Source: Aphodoplasma sp045592745 (GTDB lineage: Bacteria; Bacillota; Clostridia; UBA1381; UMGS1253). Taken from it: 30,749 nt of DNA. This document shows, in pieces, positions 1 to 7,136 of this stretch. How positions within the stretch are numbered: position 1 is the stretch's first letter; each line of letters begins with the position of its first letter. The stretch is from the NCBI GenBank assembly GCA_045592745.1, contig JAZNVH010000018.1:1-30749 (forward strand), written 5' to 3'. The notes beneath the pieces are model-generated. The model made no database searches, was not told where the DNA came from, and saw only the letters and a list, made by a program, of their open reading frames with translations. Position numbers and translations under genes: made by a program.

Positions 1-236
1 TGCATAAGTTCAAGCCAATACTCAGTTTCGTAACATTCTTTTAAAGATATCTGGAGTTTTGATATAAAGTCAGGTTTACTGTGGGCATAATTTGCTTCGT
101 GAATGTTTGCGCCTATGGATGTTCCGCTGCGTTCAAGTTGATTTGTAAGAGAATAATGCCCCTTGATGTTATCGCATAGTTTAATTATCTTAACAGAAAA
201 ATCAATAGATAAATTTCGTAGTTTTGATTCAGACAT
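1..236 (-). CDS. Four-helix bundle protein, S23/IVS family (copy 1, cut by window start)
   Basis: Only the first 78 codons lie in the window; the 3' end is beyond position 1. The protein begins MSESKLRNLSIDFSVKII and carries the family's NQLERSGTSIGAN and DFISKLQISLKECYETEYW stretches, typical of the 23S rRNA intervening-sequence / four-helix bundle family (also related to Avd, the accessory protein of diversity-generating retroelements). By eye about 61 of 78 residues match the second copy at 11676-12026. The ATG at 236 is preceded by AGGAG (247-251 on the plus map). The gene lies downstream of tRNA-Tyr and a hairpin array, the same arrangement as the second copy. The molecular function of stand-alone S23 proteins is not established; nucleic-acid binding is an inference from the Avd relatives. 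Confidence 0.88.
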   Translation of the reverse strand, partial: MSESKLRNLSIDFSVKIIKLCDNIKGHYSLTNQLERSGTSIGANIHEANYAHSKPDFISKLQISLKECYETEYWLELM

Positions 237-259
237 GTTACTTCAACTCCTCGGAACTC

Positions 260-288
260 ATTGTATCATATATGTTCACTTTTGTCTA
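260..288 (-). promoter_or_regulatory. Promoter for S23-family gene copy 1
   Basis: On the minus strand a -35 TAGACA (283-288) and a -10 TACAAT (260-265) are separated by 17 nt, just downstream of the hairpin array and 24 nt before the start codon. The gene therefore probably has its own promoter and does not depend on tRNA read-through. Confidence 0.55.
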
Positions 289-298
289 TAAGTAAAAT

Positions 299-464
299 AT
301 CAACTTCGTTGATGTGAAATAATTTCTTGCAGAAATTGTGAAATAGAAAGCGTGTGCTTTCTGTGAAATGAAATAAATCCACACGCCGTAAGGCGTATTT
401 CACATTGCAAAGCAATATTTCACGCCCAAAGGGTATTTCACAAATCCTGAAAGGATTTATTTCG
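299..464. repeat. Hairpin array 1: seven short hairpins with GTGAAAT / ATTTCAC spacers
   Basis: Seven small inverted repeats with different stems stand in a row: 299-313 (ATCAAC/GTTGAT), 321-337 (AATTTC/GAAATT), 345-362 (AGAAAG/CTTTCT), 383-396 (ACGCC/GGCGT), 404-416 (ATTGC/GCAAT), 424-434 (CCC/GGG) and 442-458 (AAATCC/GGATTT). Between the left three the spacer is exactly GTGAAAT (314-320, 338-344, 363-369). Between the right four it is exactly the reverse complement ATTTCAC (397-403, 417-423, 435-441). The orientation flips within 370-382. GAAATAAATCC (370-380) can also pair with GGATTTATTTC (453-463), enclosing the right half. Not a CRISPR: the repeat is too short and the spacers are self-complementary. 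Confidence 0.9.
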
Positions 465-467
465 TTG

Positions 468-506
468 AAAAAAGCACCAATCTTGTATCAAGATTGATGC
501 TTTTTT
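468..506 (-). terminator. Rho-independent terminator of the tRNA-Thr/tRNA-Tyr transcript
   Basis: An 18-bp stem (468-485 with 489-506, one C/A mismatch, loop TAT) has A6 and T6 tails and sits directly behind tRNA-Tyr on the minus strand. It separates the tRNA transcript from the hairpin array. Confidence 0.85.
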
Positions 507-507
507 C

Positions 508-592
508 TGGTGGGAGAGGGTGGATTCGAACCACCGAAGCTATAAGCAGCAGATTTACAGTCTGTCCCCTTTGGCCACTCGGGAACTCTCCC
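508..592 (-). tRNA. tRNA-Tyr (anticodon GTA)
   Basis: Read on the minus strand, acceptor GGGAGAG (592-586) pairs with CTCTCCC, followed by discriminator A and an encoded CCA (510-508). The anticodon loop CTGTAAA gives GTA. A long variable arm of the class II tRNA type is present, as expected for bacterial tRNA-Tyr, and the T-loop GGTTCGAATCC is canonical. It is the second gene of a two-tRNA transcript. Confidence 0.95.
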
Positions 593-602
593 TTAATGCT
601 AG

Positions 603-622
603 GGGACAAGTTTCCTTGTCCC
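603..622. repeat. Hairpin between the two tRNA genes
   Basis: GGGACAAG (603-610) and CTTGTCCC (615-622) form a perfect 8-bp stem with a TTTC/GAAA loop in the 33-nt spacer between tRNA-Thr and tRNA-Tyr. There is no T-run after it on the minus strand, so it is more likely a processing structure than a terminator. Confidence 0.6.
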
Positions 623-625
623 GCA

Positions 626-701
626 TGGAGCTGGTGATGGGACTCGAACCCGCAACCTGCTGATTACAAATCAGCTGCTCTGCCAATTGAGCTACACCAG
701 C
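626..701 (-). tRNA. tRNA-Thr (anticodon TGT)
   Basis: Minus-strand acceptor GCTGGTG (701-695) pairs with CACCAGC, then T and encoded CCA (628-626). The anticodon arm CTGATTTGTAATCAG gives TGT. The 76-nt cloverleaf is standard. It is the first gene behind the promoter at 792-820. Confidence 0.96.
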
Positions 702-791
702 ATATTCCATTGTACGCATCACTCGCAAGAAACCTCGAAATATTTCCCCTACAAAACTATTTTGTCGGAATCTCTCAAATGCGACTTTCAT

Positions 792-820
792 AGTATAGCA
801 CATATTAAAATCGCTGTCAA
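792..820 (-). promoter_or_regulatory. Promoter of the tRNA-Thr/tRNA-Tyr operon
   Basis: A consensus -35 TTGACA (815-820, minus) and -10 TATACT (792-797) lie 17 nt apart, upstream of tRNA-Thr. This near-perfect vegetative promoter fits stable-RNA expression. Confidence 0.85.
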
Positions 821-857
821 GAGTTATTTTTAATTTTTTTTATTTTTTTATTTTTGG

Positions 858-1391
858 CTATTCCAATATCGTCATGTGCATGTTTTTCATAACGTCTATT
901 GCCTTATCATGAAGTTCATCATCAAAGCTTGCACACATACTGGAAAGTATTTGTATATCAGCATTTTCAAATTCTGTCTGCAAAACTATTGCATTTGCTA
1001 TTACGCACATATTTGTAACCACACCGCACATAGTTATAACATCAGGCACGCCGCATGTATTTCTTATTACATCGGCAAGTGTGCTTGAACCAAAGCCACT
1101 CTTTTTTACCATCGTCACGCCTTCTTTATCATAAAACCATTCAAGTGAGCCATAAAGGCGCTGACCTTCGCTTTCGTCTATACAATGAGCAACAGGAAGA
1201 TTTTTGCCCTCGCGCGTTTGCATATAATTGTTGGTATGCGTATCGAGTGTAAAAAATACACTCTCTCCTGCTTCAAGTGCTTTTTTTGCACTTTCAAAAA
1301 TCTTCTTTTCGAGAGTTTTGGCCTTTTCAAAGCCAAGCGCTCCATCTACAAAATCCCTTTGATAATCTATTGCAACGAAAATTTTATTCAT
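858..1391 (-). CDS. Nicotinamidase-like cysteine hydrolase (isochorismatase superfamily)
   Basis: 177 aa from the ATG at 1391. The upstream in-frame ATG at 1409 overlaps the GAGGAG that serves as the ribosome binding site, so the inner start is preferred. The isochorismatase-fold triad is visible: Asp in AIDYQRDFV, Lys in VKKSGFGS and Cys in GVVTNMCV. A DTH pair followed by PVAHC matches the Asp-His-His metal site of PncA nicotinamidases, which distinguishes it from true isochorismatases. The likely reaction is nicotinamide to nicotinate plus ammonia in NAD salvage. The length is a little under the usual 180-210 aa. Another amidase substrate within the family is possible. It is monocistronic in this view. 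Confidence 0.85.
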   Translation of the reverse strand: MNKIFVAIDYQRDFVDGALGFEKAKTLEKKIFESAKKALEAGESVFFTLDTHTNNYMQTREGKNLPVAHCIDESEGQRLYGSLEWFYDKEGVTMVKKSGFGSSTLADVIRNTCGVPDVITMCGVVTNMCVIANAIVLQTEFENADIQILSSMCASFDDELHDKAIDVMKNMHMTILE

Positions 1392-1590
1392 AATTCTTTC
1401 GCTCCTCATATTTTAATAACATCAGAATAATTCTTTACTGCATATTATTTTATCACAAACTATTGAAATTTACAACATATTAAAAATTAAATCATAACGG
1501 AAGACTTAAAAATTAGTACATATTCCCATTAACGCTTGAAGCCCTATAAAAGTTGTCATATAATAATAGTACTAACAAATATTGATAAAT

Positions 1591-1930
1591 ATGGGCGCGC
1601 TTTTTATGAATAGTTGGTTTACACAAGACACTTTCGGTCTTTTTATACACTGGGGTCCAAGACTACATCTTGCAGACCTCGTGTCTGATGTTAAAAATGC
1701 AACCTTGATTACTACAAAAAACACTTCCGTTTGAGAGAAACGGTGATATTCCATACATACACGGACTTGCCTGAAAAAGTTCTGCCCACCTTTCTCCTAT
1801 CATAAAAATAGAATGCACTGAAGCGCCTAAAGCAAATCAATGAAAAAACTGTCTTTGGTATGGTGATCCTACAAGGATTACTTTTGGGACCTCAGAGCAC
1901 GGAATCGATGTGAATGGCAAAAAACAAGAC
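1591..1930 (+). pseudogene. Decayed glycosidase-like fragment (GH29 alpha-L-fucosidase-like N-terminus)
   Basis: From the ATG at 1591 the frame reads MGALFMNSWFTQDTFGLFIHWG, matching the start of GH29 alpha-L-fucosidases (WF...FGLFIHWG). It then drifts and stops at 1732. A second coding-like stretch in another frame, WYGDPTRITFGTSEHGIDVNG, lies at about 1857-1920, with stop codons and frame changes between. The remainder of a fucosidase (normally over 400 aa) is missing. I read it as a multiply disrupted and deleted remnant. The family assignment rests on the FGLFIHWG motif only; the second stretch is not assigned. Confidence 0.5.
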
Positions 1931-2023
1931 GCTTATATCTATATAAAAACACGGCAAAAAATACATATCTTTTCCTATATTATTGCGCAAAAAATAAAAA
2001 TGGTATTTTTAGTAATAATTTTG

Positions 2024-2052
2024 TTGACTTTTAACCTTCGCAGATGTATAAT
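2024..2052 (+). promoter_or_regulatory. Promoter of the SLH-domain protein
   Basis: A -35 TTGACT (2024-2029) and a -10 TATAAT (2047-2052) with 17-nt spacing, about 60 nt upstream of the start codon at 2114. Confidence 0.7.
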
Positions 2053-2113
2053 AAATTATATATACATATTTGATAATTATATATTTTTTCACATTATGTA
2101 AGGAGTGATTTAA

Positions 2114-3706
2114 ATGAAAAAATTTCTAAGTGTTGTTTTAGCATTGACAATGATTGTTTCAATGTTTACAACAGCTTCGGCAGCAACAATCAGCGAGTTG
2201 TTCAATGGTAAATGGGGAACTACAAACCTTGTATACGGCGATGTTATGCTCAATCTTGCAATTTCTGCAAAAAAAAGCGGAACTTCCGATGCATACAGCA
2301 GTGCAAGCTTGAATCTGGTAGACAGCGCATTGAGTAGTGGTATTGGTGTGGATTATAAGGCAACTCTTGATATGACAGATGTACAGACTTTGGTTGCAAA
2401 CTTACTTGCAGAGGATTTTATTGATATTACGGTAGAAAACGATGCTACAGCAAAACAGGAGCTTTATGACGGAGCGGTAACTACAAATATTAGAGTTAAA
2501 GTAACTTATCCAACCGGTGCAGCTGACAACACTATTCTTAGCACAGCAGGTAACATCGACAATGCTGCTTATATAGAAGACGGAATCAGAACCTTCGCAA
2601 GTGAAGGCGGAAATACAACAGCAACTATTAAATATAAACAAGCAAATAATTCAATTACTGTTGGCACTCTTGCCAACATCAGCACCCGCGGAACACTCTT
2701 TGACGACATCAACTTTACACTTGAAAATGCAATAGCGTATAATCCTCCAGGAACATACACAGTTTCGGTTGAACTGGAAGGAGAAACAACCTTTAGCTTT
2801 GGAAGCGGTGCTACAGCAACCGTTAACTATAAGACCATTCCTGCATCCCATACTGTATCTGCCTCAACACCCACAGCAACCGGTGGCGGCGGTGGCAGTG
2901 CAACGTCATACAGCATCCAATTTAACACAAACGGCGGTAATCTGCTTAACCATATAAATGTAGGATATGGCAATACTATAGCTAATCTTCCTGTGCCACA
3001 GCGTTATGGTTATGTATTTGCAGGTTGGTATACTGATGAAGCACTTACAACACCATTTGATCCCGCAACAATAATCAAGAAAGCGTATACTCTTTATGCT
3101 AAGTGGACAGAAGATCACGAGTGCAGAGGTATCGAAGAAGATAATTGTCCTTGCCTTGACTTTATAGATCTTGACCCAACACTTTGGTATCACAGAGGTG
3201 TTGACTATGTGCTCAACAATGGTATGATGATAGGTGTAGAAGCAACCGAGTTTGCACCTGATGAAGCTGTAACACGTGCAATGCTTGTAACAGTTTTGTG
3301 GAGAGCTGAAGGAAAACCAGGGGCAAGAGGTTCGTCATTTGAAGATCTTGAAGATGGTGAATACTATGTTCACGCTGTTGACTGGGCAGCAGCAAATGGT
3401 ATTGTAATGGGATATTCGGATACAGAATTCGGTCCACACGATGCTATTACGCGCGAGCAGTTTGCAGCAATTATATACAGATATGCTACGAAGAAAGGTT
3501 ATGATGTTTCTGTTGGAGAAAACACAAACATACTCTCATACGAAGACTATGATAGTATTTCCGAATATGCAATCCCTTCACTTCAGTATGCAGTAGGAAG
3601 CGGACTTATCAAGGGAAGAACAGAAACTACACTTAATCCGCTCGATAATACAACAAGAGCAGAAATGGCAACAATTCTGTACAGATTCTTTACAGAAAAT
3701 AAGTAA
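2114..3706 (+). CDS. Secreted cell-surface protein with InlB B-repeat and three SLH domains
   Basis: 530 aa, ATG with AGGAGTG just upstream. Residues 1-24 form a clear signal peptide ending in TASA. Residues about 25-250 form an unassigned, Ser/Thr/Ala-rich region. A GGGGGS linker is followed by one Listeria-Bacteroides (InlB B) repeat with the FNTNGG...YGYVFAGWYTDE...YTLYAKW pattern (about 268-335). Three S-layer homology domains occupy about 345-530 (FIDLDPTLWY, FEDLEDGEYY and YEDYDSISEY starts, each with a TRA/TRE motif). SLH domains anchor proteins non-covalently to pyruvylated cell-wall polymers, so the protein should sit on the cell surface with its N-terminal region exposed. The ligand is unknown. 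It has its own promoter and terminator. Confidence 0.9.
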   Translation: MKKFLSVVLALTMIVSMFTTASAATISELFNGKWGTTNLVYGDVMLNLAISAKKSGTSDAYSSASLNLVDSALSSGIGVDYKATLDMTDVQTLVANLLAEDFIDITVENDATAKQELYDGAVTTNIRVKVTYPTGAADNTILSTAGNIDNAAYIEDGIRTFASEGGNTTATIKYKQANNSITVGTLANISTRGTLFDDINFTLENAIAYNPPGTYTVSVELEGETTFSFGSGATATVNYKTIPASHTVSASTPTATGGGGGSATSYSIQFNTNGGNLLNHINVGYGNTIANLPVPQRYGYVFAGWYTDEALTTPFDPATIIKKAYTLYAKWTEDHECRGIEEDNCPCLDFIDLDPTLWYHRGVDYVLNNGMMIGVEATEFAPDEAVTRAMLVTVLWRAEGKPGARGSSFEDLEDGEYYVHAVDWAAANGIVMGYSDTEFGPHDAITREQFAAIIYRYATKKGYDVSVGENTNILSYEDYDSISEYAIPSLQYAVGSGLIKGRTETTLNPLDNTTRAEMATILYRFFTENK

Positions 3707-3720
3707 TCCATTATACAATC

Positions 3721-3752
3721 AAAAAACTCCTGTGGTCACGCAGGAGTTTTTT
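3721..3752 (+). terminator. Terminator of the SLH protein gene
   Basis: ACTCCTG (3726-3732) pairs with CAGGAGT (3741-3747), with flanking A6 and T6, directly after the stop codon. It works in either direction in principle. Confidence 0.9.
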
Positions 3753-3780
3753 AATGTAAGAAAAAACACAGGGTGATAAT

Positions 3781-4641
3781 ATGAAAAAGCTGATAAAAGA
3801 ATATGCAAAAGAGCTTAAAATATCAGATATAGGTGTATGCAAAGCGCGCATGTATAATGAGCTTGAAAATATATTATCAAAATATGATACTCCATTTGTT
3901 CCTTCATATAATAAGCGTATATCGCCCTTCGATTTTGTAAAAAACGCACGCTCGGTTATAATGTGTGTATTTAACTACTATACAGGCGTGCAAAGCGATG
4001 CAAATTTATCGAGTTACGCATGGGGCCTTGACTATCATAATGTGGTAAAAAACAAACTTTCTAAGCTTTGTGAACTTTTAAAAAATGACGTGGGCAATTT
4101 TGAGCATTATATTTTCTGCGATGACTCGCCCATGTGTGACAAGCATCTTGCCTATCTTGCAGGACTTGGCTTTATAGGTAAAAATCATCTTCTTATACAT
4201 CCTGTATATGGCTCGTATGTTTTTATAGGCGGAATTATCACAGATTTGAATATACAAGAAGATGCGCCGCTTAATACAAAATGTAATGGATGCGGAAAAT
4301 GTAAAACAAGCTGTCCCGGAAATGCATTTGATGACTCTTTTGATGCAAGAAAATGTGCATCATACATTATGCAGAAAAAAGGAGCTTTATCACAAGACGA
4401 ACAAACAATAATTGCAAATTCGAAAAAACTGTGGGGCTGTGATATATGCTCACAGGTTTGCCCTCATAACGCATATCCAGTCATTACTGACATTGACGAA
4501 TTTATTGTAAAAAGCTATAATGTAGAAGAAGATTTATTAAATGATGATGCGTCATTTAAAGAAGCATATAAAGACCGCGCTTTTTCATGGCGCGGACGCG
4601 AAACGATTAAAAGAAATTATGACATCATTAAAAATATATAA
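3781..4641 (+). CDS. queG: Epoxyqueuosine reductase (QueG-type iron-sulfur protein)
   Basis: 286 aa. QueG reduces epoxyqueuosine to queuosine in the wobble base of Tyr, His, Asn and Asp tRNAs, using cobalamin and two [4Fe-4S] clusters. Two ferredoxin-like cysteine motifs are visible, CNGCGKCKTSCP (about 171-182) and CDICSQVCP (about 220-228), plus the intervening ARKC cysteine. The N-terminal half contains CDDSPMCDKHLAYLAGLGFIGKN, which matches the family's substrate/cobalamin region. At 286 aa it lacks the C-terminal HEAT-like domain of the ~380-aa E. coli enzyme; short forms are usual in Clostridia. No other queuosine genes are adjacent. A paralogous corrinoid reductase is a less likely alternative. 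Confidence 0.85.
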   Translation: MKKLIKEYAKELKISDIGVCKARMYNELENILSKYDTPFVPSYNKRISPFDFVKNARSVIMCVFNYYTGVQSDANLSSYAWGLDYHNVVKNKLSKLCELLKNDVGNFEHYIFCDDSPMCDKHLAYLAGLGFIGKNHLLIHPVYGSYVFIGGIITDLNIQEDAPLNTKCNGCGKCKTSCPGNAFDDSFDARKCASYIMQKKGALSQDEQTIIANSKKLWGCDICSQVCPHNAYPVITDIDEFIVKSYNVEEDLLNDDASFKEAYKDRAFSWRGRETIKRNYDIIKNI

Positions 4642-4776
4642 ATAAAACTTTATGCAAAAATCGTATATTATGACTATAACATTTCAAAAAGTTGGCACAA
4701 ATTGAGCAAAAATGCCAAAACAAAAGAATATTTATACGTATTTTTTAAAATTTTTTCTTTATTTTTAAACACCATA

Positions 4777-4805
4777 TTGCATTTTTATGCATAATACTGT
4801 ATAAT
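4777..4805 (+). promoter_or_regulatory. argCB promoter with overlapping putative ArgR (ARG) box
   Basis: The -35 TTGCAT (4777-4782) and -10 TATAAT (4800-4805) are 17 nt apart. The perfect palindrome TGCAT-TTTT-ATGCA (4778-4791) overlaps the -35 and half the spacer. It resembles the ARG box pattern (TGAAT-4 A/T-ATTCA type), so arginine-dependent repression by ArgR at this promoter is likely. The argR gene is not in the window. Confidence 0.65.
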
Positions 4806-4857
4806 AATACCAATTCGATGTATAAATAACTATTTATCTAATAAAGGAGAGAATAAT

Positions 4858-5892
4858 ATGTTTACAGCAGCAGTTTTAGGCGCTACAGGATATGCAGGCA
4901 TTGAGCTTGTACGCATTTTAAATTCACATCCCGAGGTTGAGATCAAAATGCTCGTTTCCCACAGCTTTGTGGGCAAAAAAATAAGCGACGTATACCCCAA
5001 TTTCAAGGGTGTGCTTGATTTAGTATGCGAAGACCTTGATGTAGACAAGGCAGCAGCGTGCGACATTGTTTTTACAGCGCTTCCGCACGGAGCATCAAAA
5101 GAGGTAATACCGCAGCTTTATAACAAAGGCGCACGTATCATAGACCTTAGCGGAGATTTTCGTTATGATGATGCCGATGTATACGCAAAATGGTACGGCG
5201 AAGAGCATTCATCGCCCGAAATTTTGAAAGAGTCTGTATACGGTCTTTGCGAGCTTCACCGCGACAAGATAAAAAATACACGCCTTGTCGGAAATCCCGG
5301 CTGTTACACAACATGCTCGATACTTGGACTTGCACCGCTTTTGGCAAATGGTATTGTAAAAAGCGACAATATCATAGTAGATGCAAAATCAGGTGTTACG
5401 GGTGCAGGCAGAAACAGTGCACTTGATTACAGTTTTTGCGAATGTACTGAAAATGCAAAGGCATATAAAATAGCAACACATCGTCACACATCAGAGATTG
5501 AGCAGGAGCTTTCAAAGCTTGCGGGTGAAGAGATAATGATTTCGTTTACGCCCCATCTTATTCCTCAAAAGCGTGGCATCCTTTCAACAATGTATGCAAA
5601 TCTTAAAGAGGACAAGACCACAGAAGAGCTTATAGAGCTTTACAAAGAGTATTATAAAGATGAGTATTTTGTTCGCGTATATGATGCCGGTCTTCCCGAA
5701 ACAAATCACGTTGCAGGCTCAAACTTCGTTGATATTGGTTTGGTTGTTGATACTCGTCTTAAAAGGGTTGTTGTAAGCTCTGCAATAGACAACATTGGCA
5801 AAGGCGCCGCAGGTCAGGCTGTTCAAAACATGAACATACTTTTAGGACTCGATGAAAAGACAGGTCTATCCGGTGCAGGCTTCTATCTATAA
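4858..5892 (+). CDS. argC: N-acetyl-gamma-glutamyl-phosphate reductase
   Basis: 344 aa, the family's usual length, ATG with AAAGGAGAG upstream. It catalyses the NADPH-dependent reduction of N-acetylglutamyl phosphate to the semialdehyde, the third step of arginine/ornithine synthesis. The N-terminal dinucleotide-binding start AAVLGATGYAGIELVRIL is visible at residues 4-21. The catalytic cysteine lies in GNPGCYTT at about residue 147, and the conserved HRHTSEIEQEL region near 204 is present. First gene of an argC-argB pair, 38 nt before argB. Confidence 0.95.
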   Translation: MFTAAVLGATGYAGIELVRILNSHPEVEIKMLVSHSFVGKKISDVYPNFKGVLDLVCEDLDVDKAAACDIVFTALPHGASKEVIPQLYNKGARIIDLSGDFRYDDADVYAKWYGEEHSSPEILKESVYGLCELHRDKIKNTRLVGNPGCYTTCSILGLAPLLANGIVKSDNIIVDAKSGVTGAGRNSALDYSFCECTENAKAYKIATHRHTSEIEQELSKLAGEEIMISFTPHLIPQKRGILSTMYANLKEDKTTEELIELYKEYYKDEYFVRVYDAGLPETNHVAGSNFVDIGLVVDTRLKRVVVSSAIDNIGKGAAGQAVQNMNILLGLDEKTGLSGAGFYL

Positions 5893-5930
5893 TAAAACTG
5901 CCAAATTTTTCGTTGAAAGGAACAAATAAA

Positions 5931-6803
5931 ATGTTTGATATGAATTCACTTATTAAAAAAGCAGAAATACTTATTGAGGCGCTTCCGTACATACAGCGTC
6001 TGTCGGGAAAAACCGTTGTAATAAAATATGGCGGAAACGCAATGATAAACGAAGAGCTAAAAGACTCCGTTATGGAGGATATTACACTTTTAAAGTTTAT
6101 CGGTCTCAATCCCGTTGTCGTTCATGGTGGTGGCCCCGATATTTCAAGTGCACTTAAGACATATGGAATAGAAAGCAAATTTATAAATGGGCTTCGCGTG
6201 ACTGATGATGAAACTATAAAAGTAGCACAGATGGTGCTTATCGGTAAAACAAACAAGGAAATTGTTGCAGGAATTAATTGCAAGGGCGGAAAAGCTGTCG
6301 GAATTTCGGGCATTGACGGCTCGCTTTTAGAATGCGAAAAGCTATACACCGAGGTTGACGGTGAAAAAGCAGACATCGGCCATGTCGGTGAAGTTGTAAA
6401 GGTAAACGATGAGCTTATAAAGCTTCTCACAAGCGATGAATATATTCCTGTAGTTGCACCAATAGGTACAGACAAAAATGGTGACAGCTACAATATAAAC
6501 GCTGACACGGTTGCAAGTGTGCTTGCTTGTGCGCTCAAAGCTGAAAAGCTTATGCTTTTAACCGACATTGACGGCGTAAAAGATGCAAACGGCGATATAA
6601 TATTCGAGATAAATGCCGAACAGATTCGCAAGCTTATCAATGATGGAGTAATAAATGGCGGTATGATTCCAAAGGTCCTTGGATGTGTATCAGCAATCAA
6701 CGCGGGTGTTGAAAGAGTACATATTATAGACGGACGTATCCCCCACAGTATACTTCTTGAAATATTTACCGATAAAGGTATCGGAACTATGATAACAAAA
6801 TAA
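5931..6803 (+). CDS. argB: Acetylglutamate kinase
   Basis: 290 aa from the ATG at 5931. An in-frame TTG at 5913 overlaps the GAAAGG ribosome binding site, so it is not used here. The enzyme phosphorylates N-acetylglutamate, the second step of arginine synthesis and often the feedback-controlled one. The amino-acid-kinase fold is shown by VVIKYGGNAM (P-loop-like Lys), VVVHGGGPDI (substrate glycines), NINADTVAS and MLLTDIDGV. Downstream of argC in one operon. The usual companions argJ, argD and argF are absent here, and the transcript meets the structured element at 6815-7039. Confidence 0.95.
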   Translation: MFDMNSLIKKAEILIEALPYIQRLSGKTVVIKYGGNAMINEELKDSVMEDITLLKFIGLNPVVVHGGGPDISSALKTYGIESKFINGLRVTDDETIKVAQMVLIGKTNKEIVAGINCKGGKAVGISGIDGSLLECEKLYTEVDGEKADIGHVGEVVKVNDELIKLLTSDEYIPVVAPIGTDKNGDSYNINADTVASVLACALKAEKLMLLTDIDGVKDANGDIIFEINAEQIRKLINDGVINGGMIPKVLGCVSAINAGVERVHIIDGRIPHSILLEIFTDKGIGTMITK

Positions 6804-6814
6804 CTGACATAATT

Positions 6815-7039
6815 GGCCACCACCAGATAAGGAAGTCTTGGTTTTGAATGGCTATTTTCCGCTTATACTGCACAAAAAAATCTCTCAATTCAAAACTGCT
6901 TTGCATCCTAAAAGACTTAATTTTGGATGAAGTTCAAGACAAAAAAGCAAACAAACCTCGCGGTTTATTTGCTTTTTTAACGCAGAAATTCGCCAAAAGT
7001 GAGCTTTTTAGGACAAAACTGCCTTATCTGGTGGTGGCC
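6815..7039. mobile_element. 225-bp MITE-like element with 18-bp perfect terminal inverted repeats
   Basis: GGCCACCACCAGATAAGG (6815-6832) is repeated as its exact reverse complement at 7022-7039. The similarity continues inward imperfectly (AAGTCTTG versus CAGTTTTG), giving about 24 matches in 26. Inside are a 9-bp hairpin (GTTTTGAAT 6841-6849 with ATTCAAAAC 6888-6896) and a strong terminator (6941-6978). No credible protein is encoded. It lies between argB and the promoter of the dCMP deaminase gene. No convincing target duplication was seen. The perfect long termini suggest a non-autonomous transposable element; a structured RNA gene is the alternative. Confidence 0.7.
6941..6978 (+). terminator. 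Strong bidirectional terminator inside the inverted-repeat element
   Basis: A 17-bp stem (6941-6957 with 6962-6978, one mismatch, 4-nt loop TCGC) has A6 and T6 ends. It is the first terminator downstream of argB, so it probably ends the argCB transcript. Confidence 0.85.
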
Positions 7040-7072
7040 TTATACAAATTTTGTTCTTTTTCGTATTTATGC

Positions 7073-7101
7073 TTGCAAATACATTCGCATAATGTTACTA
7101 T
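7073..7101 (+). promoter_or_regulatory. Promoter of the dCMP deaminase gene
   Basis: A -35 TTGCAA (7073-7078) and a -10 TACTAT (7096-7101), 17 nt apart, between the inverted-repeat element and the GGAGGG ribosome binding site. Confidence 0.6.
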
Positions 7102-7136
7102 TAATATAAGAAGAAAATTTTTTGGAGGGATTTTTT

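Noticed and set aside
299..464. CRISPR array
   Set aside because: The repeated word is only 7 nt, changes orientation mid-array, and the intervening units are 11-18 nt self-complementary stems. No cas genes are in the window.
4642..4776. T-box or other riboswitch upstream of argC
   Set aside because: I looked for a T-box core (TGGNACCGCG-type) and a downstream terminator/antiterminator pair; neither is present, and the promoter lies close to the gene.
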